Source: Hyphomicrobiales bacterium
Lineage (GTDB): Bacteria; Pseudomonadota; Alphaproteobacteria; Rhizobiales; JALURZ01
Direction of reading: 5' to 3'
Assembly: GCA_027058735.1 (NCBI GenBank)
Contig: JALURZ010000070.1
Coordinates: forward strand, 1 to 35,021
Length of the DNA stretch: 35,021 nucleotides
Shown piece by piece: positions 8,824 to 17,739 of the stretch (positions are counted from its first letter, which is position 1; each line of letters opens with the position of its first letter). The position numbers were made by a program, and so were the translations under genes. The notes under the pieces were generated by a model. The model searched no databases. It was not told the DNA's origin and saw only the letters and a program-made list of their open reading frames with translations.

Positions 8824-10668
8824 ATGATTCCGGGCGCCAATTTTCCGATGTGGATCACTTTCGCGGTCATCGCCGTCGCGATCTATTCCTTTGTGCGCGA
8901 AAAACTGTCCATGGAAATCACCTCGATCTGGGTGATCGTTTCGCTGATCCTTGCCTTCACGATCGTTCCCGTGCCGGACGATGAGGGCAACAACCTGCTG
9001 TCGGCCGAACGCCTGCTTTCCGGCCTTGCCCATCCCGCGCTCGTCACCATTCTCGCCCTGCTGGTGATCGGCCAGGGCCTGTTCCAGACCGGCGCCCTGG
9101 ACGGGCTGGCCCGCGGCCTCGGCGTCATGGGCTCGAAAGCGCCGAAACGCACCCTGCTCGCGGTGCTCCTGACCGCCGGCGTCACCAGCGCGTTTCTCAA
9201 CAACACGCCGGTCGTGGTCATGTTCATCCCCATGATCACCAGCCTGTCGACGCGCATCGGCATCAACCCCTCCAAGACGGTCATGCCGCTGAGCTTCATC
9301 GCCATTCTCGGCGGCATGACCACACTCATCGGCTCGTCCACGAACCTGCTGGTCACCGGCGTTGCGGAGCGCCAGGGGTATGATCCGGTCGGATTTTTCG
9401 ATTTCGTGGTGCCGGGTGCAATTCTGGCCGGGGCCGGCGCGCTCTATGTGCTGTTCGTGATGCCCCGCCTGCTGACGCCGCGAAAGACCCTCGCCGACAG
9501 CGTGAGCGGCCCCGGCGGACGCCAGTTCATCGCCCAGATCGAGGTGACCCCGGGCCACCCCCTCGAAGGGGCGACCCCGCTCGCCGGCATGTTTCCCGCG
9601 CTCAAGGACATGACCGTGCGCCTGATCCAGCGCGACGAGCACCCGTTTCTGCCGCCCTTTGAAGGCGTAACACTCCAGCCCGGCGATCTGGTTATCGTGG
9701 CCGCCACCCGCAAGGCGCTGACCGAAGCGCTGCATACCCGCGCCGGCATTCTGTCGGTCGAACCCCACGAAGACATCTCCACCGCAGGGCATGCGGCGAA
9801 ACCCACCGGCGAACTGATGCTGGCCGAAGCGGTGCTGGCGCCGGGATCATCGTTGATCGGGCGCTCCATCGAACAGGTGGGGCTGCGCCATGAAACCGGC
9901 TGTATCGTCGTCGGCATCCAGCGGCGCAGCCGCATGATCCGCACCCGGCTTGGCGAAATCCGGCTGGCGGCGGGGGATGTCATTCTGGTGCTGGGGAACC
10001 GCGCCGATGTTCTGGAACTGCGCGCCAGCCGCGATTTCCTGCTGCTGGAATGGTCCGCCAGGGCATTGCCGAAATACGCCTATGCGGCCCGCGCCCGGTT
10101 TATCTTTCTGGCCACGATCACAGCGGCCGCGACCGGGCTGGTGCCAATCGTGGTGGCCGCCCTGGCGGGGGCCGCCGCAATGGTTCCCGCGCAATGCCTT
10201 AATGTGCGCCAGGCGGCGCGCGCCTTCGACCGGCGCATCTATCTGTTGATCGGCGCGTCCATCGCCATGGCCAGCGCGCTGGAGGACACCGGCGGGGCGG
10301 CGGCGATCGCCAATGGCCTGGTCAACGGACTGTCGGATGCCTCGCCCGCGGTGGTGGCTTCCGCGCTGTTTCTGCTGATTGCGGTGGCAACCAATTTCCT
10401 CAGCAACCATGCCGCCGCGGCGCTGTTTACCCCGATCGCGATCGACACCGCCATCACCTTGGGCGTGCCGCCGATGGTTTTCGTTCATCTGGTGATCTTC
10501 GCCGCCAACTGTTCTTTCGCCACGCCCATGGGCTACCAGACCAATCTGCTGGTCATGGGGCCGGGCCACTACCGGTTCAGCGACTTCACCCGCGCCGGCG
10601 TGCCCTTGATCGTCCTGATCTGGATTGCCTATACTTTGCTGGTGCCGTGGTACTATGGCCTGAACTGA
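8824..10668 (+). CDS. SLC13/DASS-family permease with two RCK_C (TrkA_C) domains
   Basis: This 614-residue inner-membrane protein has two membrane halves separated by a cytoplasmic insert. The first half contains SAFLNNTPVVV (about 122-132) and the Ser-Asn-Thr-type motif GSSTNLLV (170-177). The second half has SNHAAAALFTP and FATPMGYQTNLLV. These are the paired substrate- and sodium-binding hairpins of divalent-anion transporters. The insert, about 230-405, shows two RCK_C-type domains, each with a GD-x-(I/L)-(V/L) end such as LQPGDLVIVAA and LAAGDVILVLG. Members with this layout carry sulfate, thiosulfate, dicarboxylates or tellurite-like anions; the substrate is not predictable. It starts 13 nt after the threonine ammonia-lyase stop and ends 20 nt before bpt. 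Confidence 0.9.
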   Translation: MIPGANFPMWITFAVIAVAIYSFVREKLSMEITSIWVIVSLILAFTIVPVPDDEGNNLLSAERLLSGLAHPALVTILALLVIGQGLFQTGALDGLARGLGVMGSKAPKRTLLAVLLTAGVTSAFLNNTPVVVMFIPMITSLSTRIGINPSKTVMPLSFIAILGGMTTLIGSSTNLLVTGVAERQGYDPVGFFDFVVPGAILAGAGALYVLFVMPRLLTPRKTLADSVSGPGGRQFIAQIEVTPGHPLEGATPLAGMFPALKDMTVRLIQRDEHPFLPPFEGVTLQPGDLVIVAATRKALTEALHTRAGILSVEPHEDISTAGHAAKPTGELMLAEAVLAPGSSLIGRSIEQVGLRHETGCIVVGIQRRSRMIRTRLGEIRLAAGDVILVLGNRADVLELRASRDFLLLEWSARALPKYAYAARARFIFLATITAAATGLVPIVVAALAGAAAMVPAQCLNVRQAARAFDRRIYLLIGASIAMASALEDTGGAAAIANGLVNGLSDASPAVVASALFLLIAVATNFLSNHAAAALFTPIAIDTAITLGVPPMVFVHLVIFAANCSFATPMGYQTNLLVMGPGHYRFSDFTRAGVPLIVLIWIAYTLLVPWYYGLN

Positions 10669-10688
10669 GTGGATGCCGAAACAGCCCG

Positions 10689-11435
10689 ATGAGTGAGCAC
10701 GAGCGCAATCTTCCGCAATTCTACATCACGCCACCCCAATCATGCCCCTATCTGGCGGGGCGGCTGGAGCGCAAGGTTTTCACGCATCTCGTCGGCGATC
10801 AGGCGGTGTGGCTCAACAATACGCTTACCCATGGGGGGTTTCGCCGCAGCCAGAACATCGCCTACCGGCCGGCCTGCGAAAAATGTTCCGCCTGCGTCTC
10901 CGTGCGCGTGCGCGCGCACGATTTCCGGCCCTCGCGCTCCCAGCGCCGGGTCTGGAAGACCAACCGCGACATCACCGGCGTGGAGTGCGACCCGATTCCC
11001 GGCCCCGAGCACTATTCCGTTTTTCGCGGCTATATCGACAGCCGCCACGCCGGCGGCGGCATGGCCGACATGACCGTTCTCGATTTCGCCGCCATGGTGG
11101 AGGACAGTTCCGTCGACACACGGCTGGTCGAATACCGCACCCGCGCCGGCAATCTCATGGCCGTGACCCTGACCGATATTCTCGAAGACGGGTTGTCGAT
11201 GATCTACAGCTTCTTCGAGCCCGACATGTTCGCCCGCAGCCCCGGCACCTTCATGATCCTCGATCACATCGAGCGCGCCCGCAAGATGGGCCTGGCTTAT
11301 GTGTATCTGGGCTATTGGGTCAACGGATCGCGCAAGATGGAATACAAGAACCGCTTCCGGCCGCAGGAACACCTGAGCGTTGACGGCTGGCGGGTTGCCG
11401 GTGCGCATCATGGCGCCAGCAGCGACGCGGGATGA
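10689..11435 (+). CDS. bpt: Aspartate/glutamate leucyltransferase (bacterial R-transferase homolog)
   Basis: Bpt moves leucine from Leu-tRNA to proteins with N-terminal Asp or Glu, making them N-degron substrates for ClpS/ClpAP. The protein is 248 residues, the usual length. The N-terminal domain holds CEKCSACVSVRV, and its SCPYLAGRLERKVF segment is typical. The GNAT-like C-terminal domain ends with GYWVNGSRKMEYKNRFRPQE, a family hallmark. I chose the ATG at 10689 because it gives the usual N terminus (PQFYITPPQSCPY nearby) and the in-frame ATG at 10647 lies inside the previous gene. Its stop overlaps the next start by four bases (ATGA), so translation of the EamA gene is probably coupled. 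The combination with transporters looks positional rather than functional. Confidence 0.93.
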   Translation: MSEHERNLPQFYITPPQSCPYLAGRLERKVFTHLVGDQAVWLNNTLTHGGFRRSQNIAYRPACEKCSACVSVRVRAHDFRPSRSQRRVWKTNRDITGVECDPIPGPEHYSVFRGYIDSRHAGGGMADMTVLDFAAMVEDSSVDTRLVEYRTRAGNLMAVTLTDILEDGLSMIYSFFEPDMFARSPGTFMILDHIERARKMGLAYVYLGYWVNGSRKMEYKNRFRPQEHLSVDGWRVAGAHHGASSDAG

Positions 11436-12376
11436 GCGGGCGCGGGCCTTCCGCGCGCGGGCGCGCGGGCACGGCGGCGCCAGGCCTGCCGGTGCTGACA
11501 GACCACCGCCGCGGGCTCACCATCACGTTTGTCGGCGGCCTGCTGCTGACCATCGACATTCCGCTGATCCGACTGGCCGGCACCGATGTGTGGACGTTCA
11601 TGTTCGTGCGCGGGATGATGGTGTTCGCCACCCTGTGGCTGTACTGGCTGTGGCAGACCCGCGCGCGCAACCGCGTCATGGCCTTTGTCAACGGCATGGA
11701 CGGGCTTGCCGCCGGGGTGCTCAACGCGCTGGCGACGGTCAGTTTCATGACGGCGCTCTACAATACGACGGCCGCCAATCTGGTGTTCATTCTGGCCTTC
11801 AATCCGATGGTCTCGGCCATTGTGTCGCGGATTTTTCTTGGCGAACGCATCGGCCTGGCCACCTGGCCCACCATCGCGGCGGCCTTCACCGGCGTTTTGA
11901 TCATCGTTCATGACGGCTTGAGCGCCGGCAGCCTGTTCGGCGATCTCATGGCGTTCGTGACCGCCTGCCTGCTCGCCGTGTCGCTCACCATCATGCGCCG
12001 CAGCGGCAAGGACATGTCCTTGATGCCGGCATCCGCCAGCCTGTTATCGGCGTGCCTCGCCCTGTTCATGGCCCAGCCATGGACACTGAATGCGGTGCAA
12101 TGGGGCTGGATGAGCCTCAACGGCATCCTCGTCATGCCCCTGGCGATGGCGCTGATGGCGCTCGGCACGCGCTACATCTCCGCGCCCGAAGTCGCCATGT
12201 TCTTCCTTCTGGAAACCGTGCTCACCCCGGTCTGGATCTGGCTGTTGTTTTCCGAAAGCCCCAGCCGGGCCAGCCTCGCCGGCGGTGCCATCGTCATCAC
12301 CGCGCTCACGCTGCACAGCGTCTGGCGGCTGTGTGCGGGCAGGCAAAGGCCGGGACGCGTGAGACTGGCGCGGTGA
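11432..12376 (+). CDS. EamA/DMT-superfamily transporter (first copy)
   Basis: This 314-residue integral membrane protein has about ten hydrophobic helices arranged as two EamA repeats of five, spanning about 29-145 and 165-300. Typical signatures are NTTAANLVFILAFNPMVSAI with FLGERIG at the end of repeat one, and SAPEVAMFFLLETVLTPVW in repeat two. The first 25 residues are Gly/Arg/Pro-rich and outside the domain. DMT proteins export or import metabolites such as amino acids or nucleosides; the substrate cannot be assigned. Its ATG shares ATGA with the bpt stop, so the start is well supported. It converges with parC. Confidence 0.88.
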   Translation: MSGRGPSARGRAGTAAPGLPVLTDHRRGLTITFVGGLLLTIDIPLIRLAGTDVWTFMFVRGMMVFATLWLYWLWQTRARNRVMAFVNGMDGLAAGVLNALATVSFMTALYNTTAANLVFILAFNPMVSAIVSRIFLGERIGLATWPTIAAAFTGVLIIVHDGLSAGSLFGDLMAFVTACLLAVSLTIMRRSGKDMSLMPASASLLSACLALFMAQPWTLNAVQWGWMSLNGILVMPLAMALMALGTRYISAPEVAMFFLLETVLTPVWIWLLFSESPSRASLAGGAIVITALTLHSVWRLCAGRQRPGRVRLAR

Positions 12377-12392
12377 GGAGAAACAATACGCT

Positions 12393-12490
12393 CGTCCTCC
12401 GCCTTGACCGGGGAGCCCGGCAAGCACGGGAGGTGCGGGCGCTATGGCGATGGCGGTTGCCGGATTGCCCGGTCGGGCCGGGCAATGACG
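12393..12490. repeat. Palindromic intergenic repeat, copy B
   Basis: This 98-bp stretch lies between the convergent EamA and parC genes. It contains a perfect hairpin, ATTGCCCGG (12464-12472) and CCGGGCAAT (12478-12486) with a 5-nt loop, and ends with the inverted termini CGTCCTC and AATGACG. Read on the minus strand it begins CGTCATTGCCCGG, the same type of end as the repeat at 5779-5853. No T-run follows the hairpin, so termination in either direction is only a possibility. The remaining 34 nt before parC hold nothing I recognise. Confidence 0.5.
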
Positions 12491-12524
12491 AAGGGGCGAG
12501 CGGCAGTGACAGGGGGGAAAATTC

Positions 12525-14759
12525 TCACCCGAACCGGTTGTTCCTTGGAAACCCCTTCGGCGGCAGTCGCCCGGCTTGCGCCCGTGTGCCATGCCAGTCC
12601 TTGAGGTCGGTGACGGTCCAGGTGCGGCCTGAGGAATCAGTCCAGGTGAGGCCGGTCTCCTTGTCGAAGGTCTTGGCGTCCGACAGGCCGCCGTCCTTGT
12701 AGGATTGCAGCTTGACGCCGCGCCCCCGGGTCATTTCCGGCAGGTCCGCAAGCGCGAATGCCAGCAGTTTGCGGTTTTCCCCGATCACCGCGACCTGATC
12801 GCCCGCCACGCGCGCGCAGACCCTGGCTTCCGCCGGGAGTTTCACATTGAGCACCTGCTTGCCTTTTCGCGTATTAGCGAGCACCTCGTCCTCGGCCACC
12901 ACAAAGCCGCGCCCGTCGCTGGCCGCCACCAGCCGCCTGGCGCCCGGCACATGGACAAACAGCGCAACGATATCTTCCGCTTCGCCGATATCGGCCATCA
13001 GGCGCACCGGCTCGCCGTGACCGCGCCCGCCGGGCAGGCGCTCGGCGGGGATGGTGAAAAACCTGCCATCCGTCGTGAACGCCAGCAGGGTGTCGGTGGT
13101 TTGCGCCGGAAACACGAAACGCGCGGCATCGCCGCTCTTGTAGGACAGCCCGGCGGCATCCTCCAGATGGCCGCGCATGGCGCGAATCCATCCCTTTTCC
13201 GAGCACACGACGGTGATCGGCTCTTTTTCGATCATCGCCTGCGCGATATCCACGTCAACCTTCGGTGTGTCCGCGAAACTGGTGCGCCGCCGGCCCAGTT
13301 CGCTGTCCGGGCCGAAAGTCTTGCGGGTTTCGCGGATTTCCGCGGCGATTTCGGCCCACTGCGCCTTGTCGGATGCCAGCAGCGTGCGAAGCTCGCCCTG
13401 TTCGCCCTCGAGCGTCTCGTGCTCGGTGCGCAGCGCCATTTCCTCCAGCTTGCGCAAGGAGCGCAAGCGCATGTTCAAAATCGCTTCGGCCTGTATATCG
13501 CTCAGTTCGAACGCCTTTTTCAATTCGGCTTTCGGTTCGTCTTCATGGCGGATTATGCGAATGACTTCATCCAGATTGATAAAAGCGACCAGATAGCCGC
13601 CGAGCACTTCCAGCCGGTGTGCGATTTTTTCCAGGCGATGTTGCGTGCGCCGCACCAGCACCACCTTGCGGTGATCGAGCCATTGGCGCAGCACATCGCG
13701 CAGGCTCAAGACCCCGGGCACGCGCCCGCCGCTCAAAACATTCATGTTGAGCGAAATGCGCGCCTCGAGATCGCTTACCCGGAACAGGCTTTCCATCAGC
13801 ACCAGGGGATCGACGGTACGGCTTTTCGGCTCCAGCACGAGGCGGATGTCTTCGGCCGACTCGTCGCGGATGTCCCCCAGCAGCGGCAGTTTCCTGGCCA
13901 GCATCAGTTCGGCGATCTTTTCGATCAGCCGGGATTTGGGCACCTGATAGGGAATTTCGGTAACGACGATCCGGTAGCCCCCGCGCCCGGTCTTTTCGGT
14001 TTCCCAGCGCGCGCGCACGCGAAAACTGCCGCGCCCGGTCCGATAGGCCTCAACGATGGCGTCGCGCTCATCGACAATAATGCCGCCGGTCGGCAGGTCG
14101 GGGCCGGGCACCAGTTCAACCAGCTTGGCGGGCGTTGCGTTGGGAAACTTGATGAGATGCAGGGCTGCGGCGCACAGTTCGGCAGCGTTGTGGGGCGGAA
14201 CGGACGTGGCCATGCCGACCGCGATGCCGGTCGAGCCATTGGCGAGAAGGTTGGGAAATCCGCCCGGCAGCACCACCGGCTCTTTTTCCTCGCCGTCATA
14301 GGTTTCGCGAAAATCGACGGTGTCCTCGTCGATGCCCTCCAGCAGCGCCTTGGCGACATCGCTCAGCCGGGATTCGGTATAGCGCATGGCGGCCGCGTTA
14401 TCGCCATCGACATTGCCGAAATTGCCCTGCCCCTCGATCAGCGGATAACGCACGGCGAAATCCTGCGCCAGGCGCACCAGCGCGTCATAGACCGCCTGAT
14501 CGCCATGGGGGTGATATTTGCCGATGACATCGCCCACGACGCGCGCGCATTTCTTGAAGCCGGAGCCCGGATCGAGCTTCAGTTGCCGCATGGCGTAGAG
14601 CAGCCGCCGGTGCACGGGCTTGAGCCCGTCGCGCACATCGGGCAGCGCGCGGTGCATGATGGTGGAGAGCGCATAGGCCAGATACCGCTCTTCCAGCGCA
14701 TCGCGCAGATTGACGGTTTCGACGCCGCCGGAATCGGGAATATTTTCGTGCTCGGTCAT
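12525..14759 (-). CDS. parC: DNA topoisomerase IV subunit A
   Basis: ParC cuts and rejoins DNA in the topoisomerase IV complex with ParE and unlinks daughter chromosomes. The protein is 744 residues, normal for alphaproteobacteria. The breakage-reunion domain has the catalytic Tyr127 (AMRYTESRLS) and the preceding GQGNFGNVDGD. The C-terminal part, about 500-744, holds the beta-pinwheel blades. ParC rather than GyrA is favoured because the C-terminal region lacks an obvious GyrA box and the N terminus (LRDALEERYLAYALSTIMHRALPDVRDG) is ParC-like. In the quinolone-determining region the residue matching E. coli Ser80 is Gln88 (HGDQAVYD) and Glu84 is Asp92; this may be normal in the lineage. It is divergent from the Cys-rich unknown gene, and parE is not in the window. 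Confidence 0.94.
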   Translation of the reverse strand: MTEHENIPDSGGVETVNLRDALEERYLAYALSTIMHRALPDVRDGLKPVHRRLLYAMRQLKLDPGSGFKKCARVVGDVIGKYHPHGDQAVYDALVRLAQDFAVRYPLIEGQGNFGNVDGDNAAAMRYTESRLSDVAKALLEGIDEDTVDFRETYDGEEKEPVVLPGGFPNLLANGSTGIAVGMATSVPPHNAAELCAAALHLIKFPNATPAKLVELVPGPDLPTGGIIVDERDAIVEAYRTGRGSFRVRARWETEKTGRGGYRIVVTEIPYQVPKSRLIEKIAELMLARKLPLLGDIRDESAEDIRLVLEPKSRTVDPLVLMESLFRVSDLEARISLNMNVLSGGRVPGVLSLRDVLRQWLDHRKVVLVRRTQHRLEKIAHRLEVLGGYLVAFINLDEVIRIIRHEDEPKAELKKAFELSDIQAEAILNMRLRSLRKLEEMALRTEHETLEGEQGELRTLLASDKAQWAEIAAEIRETRKTFGPDSELGRRRTSFADTPKVDVDIAQAMIEKEPITVVCSEKGWIRAMRGHLEDAAGLSYKSGDAARFVFPAQTTDTLLAFTTDGRFFTIPAERLPGGRGHGEPVRLMADIGEAEDIVALFVHVPGARRLVAASDGRGFVVAEDEVLANTRKGKQVLNVKLPAEARVCARVAGDQVAVIGENRKLLAFALADLPEMTRGRGVKLQSYKDGGLSDAKTFDKETGLTWTDSSGRTWTVTDLKDWHGTRAQAGRLPPKGFPRNNRFG

Positions 14760-14829
14760 GATTCGGCCTTATAGCACGCGCTAAATACCGGCGACAGTGG
14801 ACCCCGGCTGACAAAGAAAAAGAGGTCCC

Positions 14830-15243
14830 ATGCGAACCAGAAGGAAAGCTGCCAAACCCCGTCTCGTTTATCTCGCCAAAAGTGAAGCGCCCGTGAAATG
14901 GGCCTGGGACGGGTTCGATGACAAGCGCGGTTTCGTATACGCCACCTACCGATGGGGCGTTTTGATCGTCAGTCATGACGGCCGGAAGATCCTTGAACGC
15001 AAGGTCGGCGGCGATGAGGACGAAAGCATTTCCAGGGCGGATCTGCTCAAGCAACTCGACGGCTATTTCGATACAGCCCTTTTCGAGAACGGCACCATTT
15101 GCGACTGCGGCCATGCCTATGAGCGCAAGATGGAGCCGGAACACTGCTATCATTGCGGAGAAAATCCGTGCCGCGAGGGGCTGTTGAAGACCATCAAGCC
15201 CAAGGGGCCGATCCGTCAGGCGCTGCGCCACGTTCTGCACTAG
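14830..15243 (+). CDS. Hypothetical protein with C-terminal Cys/His cluster
   Basis: I do not recognise this 137-residue protein. It is soluble, with a basic N terminus (MRTRRKAAKPR), a beta-rich middle (for example FVYATYRWGVLIVSHDG, 36-52) and an acidic stretch GDEDESIS. A compact Cys/His cluster follows: Cys91, Cys93, His95, Cys106, His108, Cys109 and Cys114. This could bind zinc as a small ribbon or knuckle. The ATG at 14830 has AGAGG 5 nt upstream, good evidence that it is translated, and codon usage looks like its neighbours. It is divergent from parC with a 70-nt shared control region and is followed 69 nt later by an EamA transporter gene. Confidence 0.7.
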   Translation: MRTRRKAAKPRLVYLAKSEAPVKWAWDGFDDKRGFVYATYRWGVLIVSHDGRKILERKVGGDEDESISRADLLKQLDGYFDTALFENGTICDCGHAYERKMEPEHCYHCGENPCREGLLKTIKPKGPIRQALRHVLH

Positions 15244-15312
15244 AAGAACGCGCGATGCCGGAGGGTAAGGCATGGCTTGTGATTCAGCCGCTTTGCTTTA
15301 CCGTCCGGCCTC

Positions 15313-16164
15313 ATGCAATCGACGAAAAAAGCCACCCTGTGGATGGCGGCATGGCTTGCCTGCATGGTGGCGATGGCCATCGCCGGGCGAGAGCTGACCA
15401 AAGACCTGCCGGTGTTTGTGCTCATGCTGCTGCGCTCGGTGATCGGGCTGGCGGTCATCGCGCCGTTCGTGCTGAAAAACCGGGCCGCGCGCACGCGCCG
15501 GCCGTGGCTGCACCTGTGGCGCAATCTGGTGCATTACACCGCGCAATATGCCTGGTTCTTCGCCATCACCCTGATCCCGCTTGCGCAGGTTGTCGCCATT
15601 GAATTCACCCTGCCGATCTGGACCGCCATTCTGGCCGCGCTGTTTCTCGGCGAACGGCTGGGCGGCTACCGCATCGCGGCGGTCGCACTCGGGTTCGCCG
15701 GAGTGCTGATCATTGTCAGACCCGGCATTTCGGCGATTGAACTCGGCCAGATGGCCGCGCTCTATGCGGCTGTCGGATTTGCCGTGTCCCTGACCATGAC
15801 AAAATCACTGACGAAAGACGACAGCGCCCTCACCATTATCTTTTTCATGCTGGGGATTCAGACGCTGATCGGGCTCTTGCCGGCACTTCATGTGTGGACC
15901 TGGCCGCCGCTTGCGGCCTGGCCCTGGGTGGCGGTGGCGGGGTTAGCCGGCACGGTTTCCCACTATGCCCTGGCGCGCGCCATGGCCCATGCCGACGCCA
16001 CCCTCGTCGTGCCCATGGATTTTCTGCGCGTGCCCTTGACGGCGCTTGCCGGCTATCTGCTCTATGCGGAGAAAGTGGACCTCTTCCTGGTCGCCGGGAC
16101 CGCGTTGATCCTGAGCGGAAATCTGGCCAATCTGAAACGCGACACGGCGCGCACCGGCGTGTGA
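15313..16164 (+). CDS. EamA/DMT-superfamily transporter (second copy)
   Basis: This 283-residue membrane protein has ten predicted helices in two EamA repeats. Repeat one ends with the typical EFTLPIWTAILAALFLGERLGGYR segment (about 97-120, given here by its ends FTLPIW and FLGERL). Repeat two contains HYALARAMAHADATLVVPMDFLRVP, recognisable by ADATLVVPMDF. It is only distantly similar to the EamA protein at 11432-12376, so the two are not a recent duplication. The substrate is unknown. No strong Shine-Dalgarno is seen before the ATG at 15313. The aldehyde dehydrogenase gene follows after 80 nt on the same strand, so cotranscription is possible. Confidence 0.87.
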   Translation: MQSTKKATLWMAAWLACMVAMAIAGRELTKDLPVFVLMLLRSVIGLAVIAPFVLKNRAARTRRPWLHLWRNLVHYTAQYAWFFAITLIPLAQVVAIEFTLPIWTAILAALFLGERLGGYRIAAVALGFAGVLIIVRPGISAIELGQMAALYAAVGFAVSLTMTKSLTKDDSALTIIFFMLGIQTLIGLLPALHVWTWPPLAAWPWVAVAGLAGTVSHYALARAMAHADATLVVPMDFLRVPLTALAGYLLYAEKVDLFLVAGTALILSGNLANLKRDTARTGV

Positions 16165-16244
16165 GTGCGGCGGGCGATGCGCAATGGACACGCACGGTGG
16201 CACCCGGGTAGCATTTGCTGTTTCAATCGGGAGGGCACGAACTG

Positions 16245-17732
16245 ATGGCCAAGCTGCAAACCTTCGAAAATCTGGTTGACGGCAAGCGGGTCAAGGCCGA
16301 GGACGGGGGAACGTTCGAGAGCTTCGATCCCTTCACGGGCAGGCCCTGGGCGCTGATCCCGCGTTCCACGCCGCGCGATGTGGATGTGGCCGTCACCGCC
16401 GCCCATCGCGCCTTCACAAACAGCGACTGGCCAGCCCTGAGCGCCTCCGCCCGCGGCCGGCTGCTGGTGCGCTTCGCCGATCTGGTGGCGCAGAACGCGG
16501 ATCGTCTCGCCGCCCTTGAAACCCGCGACAACGGCAAGCTGATCGCCGAAATGTTGGGGCAGCTCAACTATCTGCCGGAATGGTACCGCTATTTCGGCGG
16601 GCTGGCCGACAAGATCGAAGGCGCGGTCCTGCCCATGGACAAGCCGGGCATGTTCGCCTTCACCCGCCATGAGCCGCTCGGCGTCATCGCCGCCATCACC
16701 GCGTGGAATTCGCCGTTGCTGCTGATGAGCTGGAAACTGGCGCCGGCCCTTGCGGCGGGCAATACGGTGGTCGTGAAACCGTCGGAATTCGCGTCCGCCT
16801 CGACCCTCGCCTTCGTGGCGCTGTTCGAGGAAGCCGGATTTCCGCCCGGCGTGGTCAACACGCTCACCGGGTTCGGCGCCGAAATCGGGCCCGCGCTGAC
16901 GGCCCACCCGCTGGTCGCCAAGGTGGCGTTTACCGGCGGCGACGGCACCGGCCAGAGGGTTTATGAATCCGCTGCCGCCGGTCTCAAACGGGTCAGTCTG
17001 GAACTGGGCGGCAAGTCGCCCAATATCATTTTCGCGGATGCGGATCTGGACAATGCGGTGAACGGCGCGATCTCGGGCATCTTCGCAGCCTCCGGCCAGA
17101 CCTGCATGGCCGGCTCGCGGCTGCTGGTGGACAGGTCCATCCATGATGAGGTGATCGAGCGGATCACCGCCATTGCCGGTTCGGCGCGCATGGGCGACCC
17201 GGCTGATATGGACACCCAGGTAGGGCCGATCACCACCCTGCCCCAGCACGAGCGGGTGCTGGAGATGATCGACGCAGGCAGGAAGGACGGTGCGAAAATC
17301 GCGCTCGGCGGCGGCAGGCCCGCGGCGCGGCATCTGAAGGATGGCTGGTTCGTGGAGCCGACCATCTTCACCGGCGTCAACAACCGGATGCGTATCGCGC
17401 GCGAGGAGATATTCGGCCCCGTTCTCTCCATCATTCCGTTCGAGAACGAAGATGACGCCGTCGCCATCGCCAACGATACGGTCTACGGGCTGGCTTCCGC
17501 CGTGTGGACCCGCGATATGGGCCGCGCCATGCGCATGTCGGAGCGGTTGCAGGCCGGGACCGTGTGGATCAACGCCTATCGGGTGGTCAGTTACATGGCG
17601 CCTTTCGGCGGCTACAAACGCAGCGGCATCGGGCGCGAAAACGGCCAGGCGATGATTATGGACTACCTCCAGACCAAGACCGTTTGGATGGACACCACCG
17701 GCACCACCGCCAATCCGTTTGTATTGCGCTAG
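16245..17732 (+). CDS. NAD(P)-dependent aldehyde dehydrogenase
   Basis: This 495-residue enzyme of the classical ALDH superfamily oxidises an aldehyde to the acid in the cytoplasm. Key residues are Asn155 (AWNSP), the general base Glu253 (LELGGKSPN) and the nucleophile Cys287 (GQTCMAGSR), with the coenzyme-loop motif FTGGDGTG at 229-236 and the conserved EIFGPVLS near the C terminus. Members like this act on betaine, 4-aminobutyraldehyde, carnitine-derived or aromatic aldehydes; nothing here fixes the substrate. The ATG at 16245 has GGGAGGG 9 nt upstream; an in-frame ATG ten codons earlier lacks this. Its stop lies only 7 nt from the end of the convergent recO. Confidence 0.92.
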   Translation: MAKLQTFENLVDGKRVKAEDGGTFESFDPFTGRPWALIPRSTPRDVDVAVTAAHRAFTNSDWPALSASARGRLLVRFADLVAQNADRLAALETRDNGKLIAEMLGQLNYLPEWYRYFGGLADKIEGAVLPMDKPGMFAFTRHEPLGVIAAITAWNSPLLLMSWKLAPALAAGNTVVVKPSEFASASTLAFVALFEEAGFPPGVVNTLTGFGAEIGPALTAHPLVAKVAFTGGDGTGQRVYESAAAGLKRVSLELGGKSPNIIFADADLDNAVNGAISGIFAASGQTCMAGSRLLVDRSIHDEVIERITAIAGSARMGDPADMDTQVGPITTLPQHERVLEMIDAGRKDGAKIALGGGRPAARHLKDGWFVEPTIFTGVNNRMRIAREEIFGPVLSIIPFENEDDAVAIANDTVYGLASAVWTRDMGRAMRMSERLQAGTVWINAYRVVSYMAPFGGYKRSGIGRENGQAMIMDYLQTKTVWMDTTGTTANPFVLR

Positions 17733-17739
17733 CGCTCCG

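Noticed and set aside
7491..9792. Minus-strand open frames opposite ilvA and the SLC13 gene
   Set aside because: Both sense genes have intact catalytic or transport motifs; the antisense products have none.
12705..14774. Open plus-strand frame of almost 700 codons opposite parC
   Set aside because: It mirrors parC codon by codon, is rich in His/Gln/Asp in the way antisense frames of G+C-rich genes are, and shows no family motif.
11432..16164. The two EamA genes as a tandem duplication or paired heteromeric transporter
   Set aside because: They lie 3 kb apart with parC between them, and the sequences are only family-level similar.
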